From contig NZ_JACGLT010000019.1 of NCBI RefSeq assembly GCF_014062315.1, positions 1 through 64,000 of the forward strand: a stretch of 64,000 nt of DNA, in the 5' to 3' direction. Positions 8,665 through 16,526 of this stretch are shown in pieces. The notes below the pieces were generated by a model. The model had not been told where the DNA came from, ran no database searches, and saw nothing but the letters and a program-made list of their open reading frames with translations. Numbering within the stretch: the stretch's first letter is position 1; each line of letters begins with the position of its first letter. Source of the DNA: Gelidibacter maritimus (GTDB taxonomy: Bacteria > Bacteroidota > Bacteroidia > Flavobacteriales > Flavobacteriaceae). Position numbers and translations under genes: made by a program.

Positions 8665-9450
8665 ATGAACCAGCCATTAGCATACGTACATCCTGGAGCC
8701 AAAATAGCAAAAAATGTTGTGATTGATCCGTTTACAACCATACACAACAATGTGATCATTGGTGATGGAACTTGGATTGGGAGTAACGTAACGATTATGG
8801 AAGGGGCTCGCATTGGAAAAAACTGTAATATTTTTCCCGGAGCAGTGATTTCCGCGGTTCCACAAGATTTAAAATTTAAAGACGAAGATACTATTACCGA
8901 AATTGGTAATAATGTCACCATTAGAGAATGTGTCACGATCAATAGAGGGACTTCCGACAGGATGAAAACCGTCATTGGAGATAATTGTTTGATCATGGCC
9001 TATTGCCATATTGCCCACGATTGCATTATTGGTAATAATTGTATTTTCTCAAATAATAGCACACTTGCCGGACATATTACAGTTGGCGATTATGTAGTTT
9101 TGGCCGGAATGACCGCAGTACATCAATTTTGTTCTATAGGTAACCACGCTTTTGTAACTGGTGGATCCTTAGTGCGTAAAGATGTGCCGCCTTTTGTAAA
9201 AGCGGCAAGAGAACCTTTGTCTTACGTAGGCATTAATTCGGTAGGCTTAAGACGGCGTGGGTTTTCTTCCGATAAAATCAGAGAGATACAAAATATCTAC
9301 CGTATTCTTTATCAAAAAAACTACAACAATACCCAAGCTTCTGAAATCATTGAGGCTGAAATGGAAGCTACTCCAGAGCGTGATGAAATCCTACAGTTCA
9401 TCAAAAACTCTCATAGGGGCATCATGAAGGGTTATTTTAAATCAAATTAA
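8665..9450 (+). CDS. lpxA: UDP-N-acetylglucosamine acyltransferase LpxA
   Basis: First lipid A enzyme: adds a 3-hydroxyacyl chain to the 3-OH of UDP-GlcNAc. The 261-residue product is a hexapeptide-repeat beta helix with the catalytic His in MAYCHIAHDC (about His118, equivalent to E. coli His125) and the C-terminal helical domain with GLRRRGFS. ATG 8665 was chosen because it gives the family N-terminus (MNQPLAYVHPGA) after an A-rich leader with GGAA; an in-frame start at 8620 would add a non-conserved Lys-rich stretch. It lies third in the lpx block and precedes efp. Confidence 0.95.
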   Translation: MNQPLAYVHPGAKIAKNVVIDPFTTIHNNVIIGDGTWIGSNVTIMEGARIGKNCNIFPGAVISAVPQDLKFKDEDTITEIGNNVTIRECVTINRGTSDRMKTVIGDNCLIMAYCHIAHDCIIGNNCIFSNNSTLAGHITVGDYVVLAGMTAVHQFCSIGNHAFVTGGSLVRKDVPPFVKAAREPLSYVGINSVGLRRRGFSSDKIREIQNIYRILYQKNYNNTQASEIIEAEMEATPERDEILQFIKNSHRGIMKGYFKSN

Positions 9451-9470
9451 ATATTAATTTTTAAAAGGCG

Positions 9471-9485
9471 TCCACTTTCGTGGGA
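9471..9485 (+). repeat. Short CCAC-TTTC-GTGG hairpin ahead of efp
   Basis: CCAC (9472-9475) pairs with GTGG (9480-9483) over a four-base loop, with a flanking T-G wobble. It ends eight bases before the efp ATG. Similar palindromes lie ahead of the starts near 13332 and 16527. Whether it has a role in translation or is a dispersed repeat is unknown. Confidence 0.4.
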
Positions 9486-9491
9486 AATATT

Positions 9492-10058
9492 ATGGCAACA
9501 ACATCAGACATAAGAAATGGATTGTGCATCAGGTACAATAACGATATTTATAAAATTGTAGAGTTTTTACATGTAAAACCTGGTAAAGGTCCAGCGTTTG
9601 TAAGAACTAAGATGAAAAGTGTAACCAGTGGAAAAGTCTTAGAAAATACATTTTCAGCAGGGCATAAAATTGACGAAGTCCGTGTAGAAACACATAAATT
9701 TCAGTTTTTATACCATGATGGTGAATTTTATCACTTTATGAATCAGGAAGACTATACGCAAATCCGACTTTTGGAAGCGGCTTTGGATAGACCTGACTTA
9801 ATGAAAGAAGGCGAAATTGTTACCATCTTAATCAACACTGAAGATGGTATGCCGTTATCAGTGGAGATGCCGGCAAATGTGGTTTTAGAGGTAACGGCTA
9901 CTGAACCAGGAGTTAAAGGCAATACCGCTACAAATGCAACAAAACCGGCAACTGTTGAGACAGGTGCAGAAGTCAATGTGCCGTTGTTTATAAATGAAGG
10001 CGATAAAATCCGCATAGAAACAGAAAAAGGAACTTACAAAGAGCGTATCAAAGAGTAG
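9492..10058 (+). CDS. efp: Translation elongation factor P
   Basis: EF-P enters the ribosomal E site and relieves stalling at polyproline. The 188-residue protein has the N-terminal KOW-like domain with the loop VKPGKGPAFVR; the modifiable-position Lys is about residue 32 (equivalent to E. coli Lys34). Two OB domains follow, ending in GDKIRIETEKGTYKERIKE. ATG 9492 gives the standard MATTSDIRNG start; a GTG at 9480 lies inside a hairpin and is unlikely. No EpmA/EpmB homologue is in the window, so any modification pathway cannot be judged. Confidence 0.96.
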   Translation: MATTSDIRNGLCIRYNNDIYKIVEFLHVKPGKGPAFVRTKMKSVTSGKVLENTFSAGHKIDEVRVETHKFQFLYHDGEFYHFMNQEDYTQIRLLEAALDRPDLMKEGEIVTILINTEDGMPLSVEMPANVVLEVTATEPGVKGNTATNATKPATVETGAEVNVPLFINEGDKIRIETEKGTYKERIKE

Positions 10059-10123
10059 GTTTCAACCAACAGTCTATAGTTGAAAATTGGTCTGCCGCTT
10101 AATCATAAATTAAATAATCGTAA

Positions 10124-11059
10124 ATGAAGTTTCCCAAACCACATACGTTAAAACAAATTGCAGAAATCATCAATACCGCATACGTCGGATCTGATGATTT
10201 TCCTGTGTTGGGGATGAATGAGATTCATGTCGTGGAGCCGGGTGACATCGTATTTGTGGACCATCCAAAATACTATGATAAGGCCTTAAAATCTGACGCC
10301 ACTATTATATTGATCAATAAGGAAGTAGAATGTCCCGAAGGGAAAGCGCTACTTGTCAGCGATGATCCCTTCCGAGATTTCAATAAACTGACCCAATATT
10401 TTAAGCCTTTTAAAAGTGCAAATCAGAGCATATCAGACTCCGCTAAAATTGGAAAAAACACCATTATTCAGCCCAATTGTTTTATTGGTCATAACGTGGT
10501 TATTGGTGACGATTGCTTGATCCATCCGAATGTTATTATTTACGATGATGCTATAATTGGCAATAATGTGACAATCCACTCCGGTACTGTTTTAGGGGCC
10601 AGTGCGTTCTATTATAAGAAGCGTCCTGAAGGATTTGATCAATTGATTTCTGGCGGACGTGTGGTAGTCAAGGACAACGTACATATTGGGGCGCTTTGCA
10701 CTATTGATAGAGGGGTAACCGGGGATACAATTATTGGTGAAGGCTCTAAATTGGACAACCAAATTCAAATTGGTCACGACACCATTATTGGAAAAAAATG
10801 CTTGATTGCTTCTCAAGTCGGAATTGCAGGGTGTGTCATAATTGAAGATGAAGTCACTATATGGGGGCAAGTCGGCAGTACCAGTGCCATTACAATTGGC
10901 AGTAAAGCCATCATCCATGCACAAGCTGGAATCAGTAAATCTTTGGAAGGTGGTAAAGTCTATTGGGGAACGCCCGCACAAGAAGCAAAAGCAGAGTTAA
11001 AGGACAAAGCTTATGTTAAAAGAATTCCTCAAATTATTGAACAATTAAAAACCAAATAA
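10124..11059 (+). CDS. Second LpxD-like N-acyltransferase
   Basis: A 311-residue paralogue of LpxD with an N-terminal uridine-binding-like domain ([13 protein letters not shown]...) and a left-handed beta helix. The catalytic-type His is kept in [12 protein letters not shown]. It is shorter than the LpxD at 6158 and diverges in the last helix repeats. Flavobacteria commonly carry this second copy after efp. It may use a different acyl chain length, UDP-sugar or step, but the sequence does not say which. Its stop codon overlaps the ATG of the next gene (11059), so the two are translationally coupled. Confidence 0.8.
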   Translation: MKFPKPHTLKQIAEIINTAYVGSDDFPVLGMNEIHVVEPGDIVFVDHPKYYDKALKSDATIILINKEVECPEGKALLVSDDPFRDFNKLTQYFKPFKSANQSISDSAKIGKNTIIQPNCFIGHNVVIGDDCLIHPNVIIYDDAIIGNNVTIHSGTVLGASAFYYKKRPEGFDQLISGGRVVVKDNVHIGALCTIDRGVTGDTIIGEGSKLDNQIQIGHDTIIGKKCLIASQVGIAGCVIIEDEVTIWGQVGSTSAITIGSKAIIHAQAGISKSLEGGKVYWGTPAQEAKAELKDKAYVKRIPQIIEQLKTK

Positions 11060-11466
11060 TGTCACCAAAACAAATAGTGAAAAGCTTTTACGAATCAGAT
11101 CTGGCTAATGATAGCGCAGTAATTGACTCTTATCTTCACAAAGATTGCTTGTTGCACTGGAATAGTAGCACAGGATATCAAGTTTTTGACTACGATGGAT
11201 TAGATCGATTTTTTAAAAATATTAGGGTCGCTTATCATTCCGTTAGACCTCAAATTAGTCATTTGCTACAAGACGAAAACCAAGTTACCATAAGATACAC
11301 CCTGTTTGCAAGTACCATTGAAGATCCTGATAATGAAGTGGCTTTGGCTAACTTTATCAGCATCTGGGAAGTAAAGGACAATTTACTTTATAGAGGTTAT
11401 GAAATCAGCCAAGTGGCCGATGATAATATTGAAAGTTACAAATCATTTTCAGAAATAAAAGTTTAA
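11059..11466 (+). CDS. NTF2-like / SnoaL-like protein
   Basis: A 135-residue protein of the small alpha+beta barrel type: SPKQIVKSFYESDLAND at the start, aromatic residues around a putative cavity (LLHWNSSTGYQVFDYDG) and a final strand with ISIWEVKDNLLYRGYEIS. No catalytic residues can be assigned. The start overlaps the stop of the LpxD-like gene, which suggests a linked role, perhaps in envelope lipid metabolism, but that is inference. Confidence 0.7.
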   Translation: MSPKQIVKSFYESDLANDSAVIDSYLHKDCLLHWNSSTGYQVFDYDGLDRFFKNIRVAYHSVRPQISHLLQDENQVTIRYTLFASTIEDPDNEVALANFISIWEVKDNLLYRGYEISQVADDNIESYKSFSEIKV

Positions 11467-11496
11467 CAAAGGCTTCATAAATGCTGTTAAAAGGAT

Positions 11497-11504
11497 TACT
11501 TTTG
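11497..11504 (+). promoter_or_regulatory. Bacteroidota -7 box (TACTTTTG) for sucD
   Basis: Perfect TAnnTTTG 30 bases upstream of the sucD ATG, in a 68-base gap after the preceding gene. No convincing -33 element at the usual spacing. Confidence 0.45.
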
Positions 11505-11534
11505 CGAAGTCTTAAAATTTAAAATATAATATAA

Positions 11535-12407
11535 ATGAGCGTTTTAGTAAATAAAGATTCAAAGATAATAGTTCAGGGCTTTACAGGTAGTGAAGGTAGT
11601 TTTCATGCTGAACAAATGATAGAATACGGAACTAACGTTGTTGGGGGTGTAACGCCTGGCAAAGGTGGACAAGTCCATTTGGACAGACCAGTTTTCAATA
11701 CTGTTGAAGACGCAGTTAAGGAAGCCAAAGCTGACACTTCTATTATTTTTGTACCACCTGCTTTTGCTGCAGATGCCATTATGGAAGCTGCAGATGCTGG
11801 TATTAAAGTTATTATATGCATTACAGAAGGAATTCCGGTGGCCGATATGATTAAGGCTGCCAATTATATTAAATCTAAAGACTGTCGCTTAATTGGTCCA
11901 AACTGTCCTGGTGTAATTACACCAGGCGAAGCTAAGGTAGGGATTATGCCAGGTTTTGTTTTCAAAAAAGGTAAAGTTGGTATTGTTTCTAAGTCAGGAA
12001 CCTTGACATATGAAGCTGCCGACCAAGTGGTCAAGCAAGGCCTCGGGATAACAACAGCTATCGGGATTGGTGGCGACCCAATTATCGGAACTACTACAAA
12101 ACAAGCTGTTGAATTACTGATCAACGATCCGGAAACAGAATGTGTAGTGATGATTGGTGAAATTGGAGGACAATTGGAAGCTGACGCAGCACATTGGTAT
12201 AAAGAGAGTGGTAGCAAGAAGCCTATTATTGGTTTTATTGCTGGAGAAACTGCGCCTGCAGGACGTACGATGGGCCATGCCGGTGCCATTGTAGGAGGAA
12301 GTGATGATACTGCACAAGCCAAAAAGAAAATTATGAGAGCTTGCGGAATTCACGTTGTGGATTCTCCTGCCGAAATTGGTAAAAAAGTTGCCGAAGTAAT
12401 GGCTTAA
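11535..12407 (+). CDS. sucD: Succinyl-CoA synthetase alpha subunit SucD
   Basis: CoA-binding, phospho-histidine subunit of the TCA-cycle enzyme that converts succinyl-CoA to succinate with nucleotide triphosphate formation. The 290-residue protein has the N-terminal Rossmann fold ([14 protein letters not shown]), [20 protein letters not shown] and the active-site His in GHAGAIVGG near residue 250. The beta subunit gene sucC is not adjacent, so the subunits are encoded apart, as in many Bacteroidota. The gene has its own -7 box and a downstream hairpin terminator, so it is probably monocistronic. Confidence 0.96.
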   Translation: MSVLVNKDSKIIVQGFTGSEGSFHAEQMIEYGTNVVGGVTPGKGGQVHLDRPVFNTVEDAVKEAKADTSIIFVPPAFAADAIMEAADAGIKVIICITEGIPVADMIKAANYIKSKDCRLIGPNCPGVITPGEAKVGIMPGFVFKKGKVGIVSKSGTLTYEAADQVVKQGLGITTAIGIGGDPIIGTTTKQAVELLINDPETECVVMIGEIGGQLEADAAHWYKESGSKKPIIGFIAGETAPAGRTMGHAGAIVGGSDDTAQAKKKIMRACGIHVVDSPAEIGKKVAEVMA

Positions 12408-12428
12408 TTACCAAATAATACATTTTAG

Positions 12429-12456
12429 AAACCTCGCAATTTTGTGGGGTTTTTTT
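12429..12456 (+). terminator. Rho-independent terminator after sucD
   Basis: AAACCTCGCA pairs with TGTGGGGTTT (one mismatch, one wobble) over a four-base loop and is followed by a run of seven T. It begins 22 bases after the sucD stop. Confidence 0.75.
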
Positions 12457-12557
12457 ATTTCAAACAGCATCTTATCCTTATATTTGATAAGAGAATTAAC
12501 AACCGCAGTCGGATGCCAGAATACAAAAATGGTATGGACTATTAAAAATTTATACGT

Positions 12558-13304
12558 ATGAAGTTATTGGAAGGAAAAACAGCAATCATTACAGGAGCGA
12601 GTAGAGGTATCGGTAAAGGTATTGCGCAAGCTTTTGCGGCACATGGTGCTAATGTAGCCTTTACATATAGTTCTTCTGTTGAATCAGCAAAAGCTTTGGA
12701 AGAAGAATTGAATGCAATGGGAATTAAAGCCAAGGGCTACCAAAGTAACGCCGCAGATTTTAATGAATCCCAAAAATTAGTGGATGACGTATTGACCGAT
12801 TTTGAATCCATTGATGTTTTAGTCAATAATGCTGGTATCACAAAAGATAACTTATTAATGCGCTTAACTGAAGAAGATTTTGATAAGGTTATTGAGGTCA
12901 ACTTAAAATCCGTTTTTAATATGACCAAGGCTGTACAACGTACCATGCTAAAGCAGCGTAAAGGCTCCATCATCAATATGAGTTCCGTTGTAGGTGTAAA
13001 AGGCAATGCCGGTCAAACTAATTATGCCGCTTCTAAAGCGGGAATTATCGGATTTTCAAAGTCGGTGGCCTTAGAGTTGGGGTCTCGTAATATTAGAAGC
13101 AATGTGGTTGCACCAGGGTTTATAGAAACTGAAATGACGGCTAAATTAGATGAAGCTACAGTAAAAGGTTGGAGAGCAGCAATTCCGTTAAAACGTGGTG
13201 GAACACCAGAGGACATTGCAAATACGTGTGTGTTCTTAGCAAGCGATTTAAGTGCGTATATCACCGGACAGACAATCAATGTGGATGGTGGAATGCTAAC
13301 TTAG
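12558..13304 (+). CDS. fabG: 3-oxoacyl-ACP reductase FabG
   Basis: Short-chain dehydrogenase that reduces 3-oxoacyl-ACP with NADPH in fatty acid elongation. The 248-residue protein shows GASRGIGKGIA (cofactor site, residues about 13-23), NNAG, catalytic Ser in INMSSVVG, YAASK with the catalytic Tyr and Lys, and the C-terminal ITGQTINVDGGM typical of FabG. It is close to the lpx/fabZ block, which fits the shared hydroxyacyl-ACP pool. The length is standard. Confidence 0.9.
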   Translation: MKLLEGKTAIITGASRGIGKGIAQAFAAHGANVAFTYSSSVESAKALEEELNAMGIKAKGYQSNAADFNESQKLVDDVLTDFESIDVLVNNAGITKDNLLMRLTEEDFDKVIEVNLKSVFNMTKAVQRTMLKQRKGSIINMSSVVGVKGNAGQTNYAASKAGIIGFSKSVALELGSRNIRSNVVAPGFIETEMTAKLDEATVKGWRAAIPLKRGGTPEDIANTCVFLASDLSAYITGQTINVDGGMLT

Positions 13305-13309
13305 ATCAT

Positions 13310-13327
13310 TTCCCATCAAAGTGGGAA
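13310..13327 (+). repeat. TTCCCA-N6-TGGGAA hairpin
   Basis: Six-base-pair palindrome immediately after fabG and just upstream of the next gene. No T run follows, so it does not look like a standard terminator. It belongs to the same group of short palindromes as those at 9471 and 16507. Confidence 0.4.
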
Positions 13328-13352
13328 TTGGATGATTGTAACTTCGCATTTA

Positions 13353-15386
13353 ATGCAGACAGAAACCATTTTATACATCATATTAGCTGGAATTATAGCG
13401 CTTTCATTAGCGCTTTTTCAGTATATGTATAAGACAAAAAAACGCAAGAGAGTCGATTTTCTATTAGTGTTTTTAAGATTTATAACCCTGTTTTCTGTTT
13501 TTCTGCTACTGATCAATCCCAAATTTGATAGCACTACTTATTTCAATGAAAAACCGAACTTGCTTATTGCGGTCGATAATTCAGAATCGGTAAAATATTT
13601 GGATCAAGATCAAAAGACGAGAGAATTAGTTGTGCTTTTACAACAGAATAAAGCTTTAAATGAACGGTTCGATATCGCCTTTTTTAGCTTTGGGAAGACT
13701 ATCAATAGCTTGGACAATTTGAGTTTTGACGAAAAACAAACGAATCCTACTGTTGTTTTTGATCAGTTTTCTCAAGTTTATGGAAATGCCATTGCACCTC
13801 TAATTCTAATTTCAGATGGTAATCAGACGTATGGCAATGACTATGAATTTGCCGCCCAAAATTATAAGCAGGCTGTCTATCCTGTTATATTGGGAGATAC
13901 CACCCAGTATACTGATTTGAAGATTGAACAGCTCAACGTTAATAAATATGCTTATTTAAAGAACAAGTTTCCCGTAGAAATTATTGCAGTTTACAATGGG
14001 TCGGAGGAAGTAAGCACTCAATTGACCGTAAGCTCTGGAAACACCATAGTTTATTCTGAGAACTTGACATTTAACCACGAGCAATCCAGCCGACTTGTCA
14101 ACATGAGTCTACCAGCTAATAGCCCAGGAGTGCACAGCTACAAAGCGGAGTTGAAACCCCTGTCCAACGAGAAAAACACCGTCAACAATATAAAAAACTT
14201 TGCTGTAGAGGTCATTGACAGAAAAACCCATGTGGCTATAATCTCTGATATTATGCATCCTGATTTAGGAGCATTAAAAAAGGCAATCGAAAGTAATGAG
14301 CAACGGCAAGCCTCCATTATAAAACCTTCTGATTTCACTAATCTATCTGATGACTTTCAACAAGTTATCATATATCAACCAAATCAAAACTTTAAGGAAG
14401 TGTATAGTGAAATTGAGTTATTAAACCTAAACACATTTACTATTTTAGGCACTCAAACCAATTGGTTGGAGTTCAATAAGCTCCAACCATATATGCAGCA
14501 AACAGTGACCAATCAGTATGAGGATTTCCAACCGTCATTAAATTCCAATTACAGTGTTTTTATTATTGACGATCTCAATTTTTCTGATTTTCCACCCTTA
14601 CAAACTGAGTTTGGTGCCACAACCTTTTCATTGCCCATTGAGACTATTTTATATAAAACAGTTAGTGGTATTCAACTTAAAGAACCTTTATTATACACTT
14701 ACGAAGTTGATCAAAAAAGAGCGGCCGTTTTAAATGGTGAAGGTGTCTGGCGTTGGAGGGCGCAAAGCTATTTAGATGAGCAATCGTTTCATGATTTTGA
14801 TAACTTTATAGGAAAAATTGTTCAATATTTAGATTCAGGACAACAGCGGTCTCGATTAAATATCTCTTATGAGTCATTTTATAATGGCACTGACAATGTA
14901 ATCCTTACCGCGCAGTTTTTTAATAAAACTTATGAGTTTGATGACACAGCAAATTTGGAGATTACAGTTAAAAATAAAGAAAACGAACAATCCCAAACAG
15001 TTCCCTTCATCTTAAAACAAACCAACTTCCAAGTGGATTTAAGTGGTTTGGAGGCTGGTGATTATGAATTCACAGTCAAAACACAGCATGAAAATATATC
15101 CCAATCGGGTGAGTTTAAGATTTTAGAATATAATGTGGAACAGCAATTTCTAAATGCAAACGTCTCAAAACTTCAAAACTTGGCCAATCAAAACCAGGGT
15201 GTCTCTTATTTTATTGACGATATCGATGCGCTTGTACCGCAGTTATTAAACGATGAAAGGTTTGTGACCATCCAAAAAAGCATTAAAAAAGTTGTACCTT
15301 TGCTCGATTGGAAATTTCTACTAGCTTTTATTGCGTTGAGCCTTAGTGCAGAATGGTTTATTAGAAAATACAACGGATTAATTTAA
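13353..15386 (+). CDS. VWA-like membrane-anchored protein
   Basis: About 677 residues, with two N-terminal membrane helices (about residues 5-23 and 36-52), a large outside region and a C-terminal helix (LLAFIALSLSAEWFI). Just after the second helix is LLIAVDNSESV, a MIDAS-like DxSxS as in von Willebrand A domains; Asp and Ser residues suitable for metal binding are present. The remainder has beta-rich, CARDB/Ig-like stretches. Related flavobacterial proteins are annotated only as VWA-domain proteins; a role in cell-surface interactions is a guess. ATG 13353 gives a compact N-terminus; ATG 13332 adds seven residues and is also possible. Confidence 0.7.
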   Translation: MQTETILYIILAGIIALSLALFQYMYKTKKRKRVDFLLVFLRFITLFSVFLLLINPKFDSTTYFNEKPNLLIAVDNSESVKYLDQDQKTRELVVLLQQNKALNERFDIAFFSFGKTINSLDNLSFDEKQTNPTVVFDQFSQVYGNAIAPLILISDGNQTYGNDYEFAAQNYKQAVYPVILGDTTQYTDLKIEQLNVNKYAYLKNKFPVEIIAVYNGSEEVSTQLTVSSGNTIVYSENLTFNHEQSSRLVNMSLPANSPGVHSYKAELKPLSNEKNTVNNIKNFAVEVIDRKTHVAIISDIMHPDLGALKKAIESNEQRQASIIKPSDFTNLSDDFQQVIIYQPNQNFKEVYSEIELLNLNTFTILGTQTNWLEFNKLQPYMQQTVTNQYEDFQPSLNSNYSVFIIDDLNFSDFPPLQTEFGATTFSLPIETILYKTVSGIQLKEPLLYTYEVDQKRAAVLNGEGVWRWRAQSYLDEQSFHDFDNFIGKIVQYLDSGQQRSRLNISYESFYNGTDNVILTAQFFNKTYEFDDTANLEITVKNKENEQSQTVPFILKQTNFQVDLSGLEAGDYEFTVKTQHENISQSGEFKILEYNVEQQFLNANVSKLQNLANQNQGVSYFIDDIDALVPQLLNDERFVTIQKSIKKVVPLLDWKFLLAFIALSLSAEWFIRKYNGLI

Positions 15387-15407
15387 CGAAAAAACTATTT
15401 ATTATTT

Positions 15408-16223
15408 ATGGAAAGATTACCTAAAGTTGCAATACCTGCAATTATTGCAGCCATTGTTTTAATTATAATTCTCGCCAAATCAGCGGTGACGGTAGAGTCA
15501 GGGCAGGCAGGCGTATTATATAAAACCTTCGGAGGCGGAGTAGTTACTGATGAACCAGTGCTTGGAGAAGGATTTCATATTATAGCGCCTTGGAACAAAG
15601 TATTTATTTATGAAGTAAGACAACAAGAAATTTTAGATAAAATGAGTGTCCTATCCTCAAACGGATTGGATATTAAATTGGAAGCATCCGTTTGGTTCCA
15701 ACCAGCCTATCAAAACTTAGGAAAATTACACCAAGAAAAAGGGGAAATGTACAAAGAGCGTATCTTGCTCCCGGCCATTCGTTCCGCTGCAAGAAGTGTT
15801 GTGGGTAGATATACGCCTGAGCAGTTGTACTCCAGTAAGCGTGATGCCATTCAGCAGGAAATCTTTGAAGAGACCCAAAAATTTGTAGAAGATCAATACA
15901 TCCAATTGAATGAGGTTTTGGTGCGAGATGTAACCTTGCCACCAACAATCAAAGATGCGATAGAGCGTAAATTGAGACAAGAACAAGAGTCCTTGGAATA
16001 TGAGTTTAGATTGGTTACGGCATCTAAAGAAGCTGAAAAAGTTATCATCGAGGCACAAGGTAAAGCAGATGCCAACAAAATTTTGAGTGCCTCTTTAACA
16101 GAGAAAATCCTTCAAGATAAAGGTATTGAAGCTACAGTAAAGTTGTCTGAATCTAATAATAGCAAAGTGATTGTTATTGGTTCAGGAGATTCCGGATTGC
16201 CCATTATATTAGGAAACCAGTAA
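15408..16223 (+). CDS. Prohibitin-like SPFH-domain membrane protein
   Basis: A 271-residue SPFH/PHB protein with one N-terminal membrane helix (about residues 8-27), then VESGQAGVLYKTFGG, the core domain and a long charged coiled coil (about 165-230: REQESLEYEFRL onward) ending in a Gly-rich tail. It resembles mitochondrial prohibitin and bacterial HflC/HflK-type scaffolds that form large rings in the membrane and modulate proteases or lipid domains. No protease gene is adjacent. It lies 21 bases after the VWA-like gene and is probably in the same transcript. Confidence 0.88.
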   Translation: MERLPKVAIPAIIAAIVLIIILAKSAVTVESGQAGVLYKTFGGGVVTDEPVLGEGFHIIAPWNKVFIYEVRQQEILDKMSVLSSNGLDIKLEASVWFQPAYQNLGKLHQEKGEMYKERILLPAIRSAARSVVGRYTPEQLYSSKRDAIQQEIFEETQKFVEDQYIQLNEVLVRDVTLPPTIKDAIERKLRQEQESLEYEFRLVTASKEAEKVIIEAQGKADANKILSASLTEKILQDKGIEATVKLSESNNSKVIVIGSGDSGLPIILGNQ

Positions 16224-16314
16224 TGCATACTGGAATGCGTGTTTAAAAATTTTTAATAGAAGTATTAGGATTGTAAGATTATTTTTTAAATATTTGTAAA
16301 ACACAAAATAAGAC

Positions 16315-16371
16315 ATGAACTTTATTCAATCACATCATCACCATCATCATATTTGCACTCAAGCGAACTAA
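16315..16371 (+). CDS. hisL: His operon leader peptide (18 aa, six consecutive His)
   Basis: ATG AAC TTT ATT CAA TCA is followed by six His codons (16333-16350), then ATT TGC ACT CAA GCG AAC TAA. Six adjacent His codons in an 18-residue ORF, 156 bases upstream of hisG and just before a strong terminator hairpin, identify a leader peptide for transcription attenuation. When charged His-tRNA is scarce, ribosomes would stall on the His run. The gene is too short for routine gene callers. The name hisL is given by role, not by sequence homology to enterobacterial HisL. Confidence 0.9.
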   Translation: MNFIQSHHHHHHICTQAN

Positions 16372-16393
16372 GGATGTATTGAATAAAATCAAG
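16321..16393 (+). promoter_or_regulatory. Anti-attenuator pairing segments of the his leader
   Basis: TTTATTCAAT (16321-16330), inside the leader peptide just before the His codons, is perfectly complementary to ATTGAATAAA (16378-16387). The second segment overlaps AAATCAAG (16386-16393), an exact copy of AAATCAAG in the right arm of the terminator (16415-16422). The terminator's left arm could therefore pair with either copy. A ribosome stalled on the His codons would cover the first segment and free the upstream copy, favouring read-through. The pairing is seen in the sequence; the switch is inferred. Confidence 0.65.
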
Positions 16394-16399
16394 ATATTT

Positions 16400-16432
16400 A
16401 AAAACCGTTTGAGTAAATCAAGCGGTTTTTTC
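16400..16432 (+). terminator. His operon attenuator (rho-independent terminator)
   Basis: AAAACCGTTTGA (16401-16412) pairs with TCAAGCGGTTTT (16418-16429) through 12 base pairs with one wobble, over a five-base loop, and ends in a T run. It lies between the His-rich leader peptide and hisG, which is the classical attenuator position. Confidence 0.9.
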
Positions 16433-16506
16433 ATTTCTGCAAAAGCGGGAATTTTACTCCAAATAGATTTACTCCGACAAAACTTAAGTTTAATTAAAAA
16501 AGACAG

Positions 16507-16518
16507 CCACTCCCGTGG
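16507..16518 (+). repeat. CCAC-TCCC-GTGG hairpin ahead of hisG
   Basis: Four-base-pair stem with a four-base loop ending eight bases before the hisG ATG. A related imperfect palindrome TTCTGC-AAAA-GCGGGAA is at 16435-16451. Similar in form to the hairpin before efp. Confidence 0.35.
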
Positions 16519-16526
16519 ACACTAAG

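Noticed and set aside
16333-16350. His codon run as an engineered His-tag
   Set aside because: It is in a natural 18-codon ORF with an attenuator directly upstream of hisG, and no vector sequence is present.
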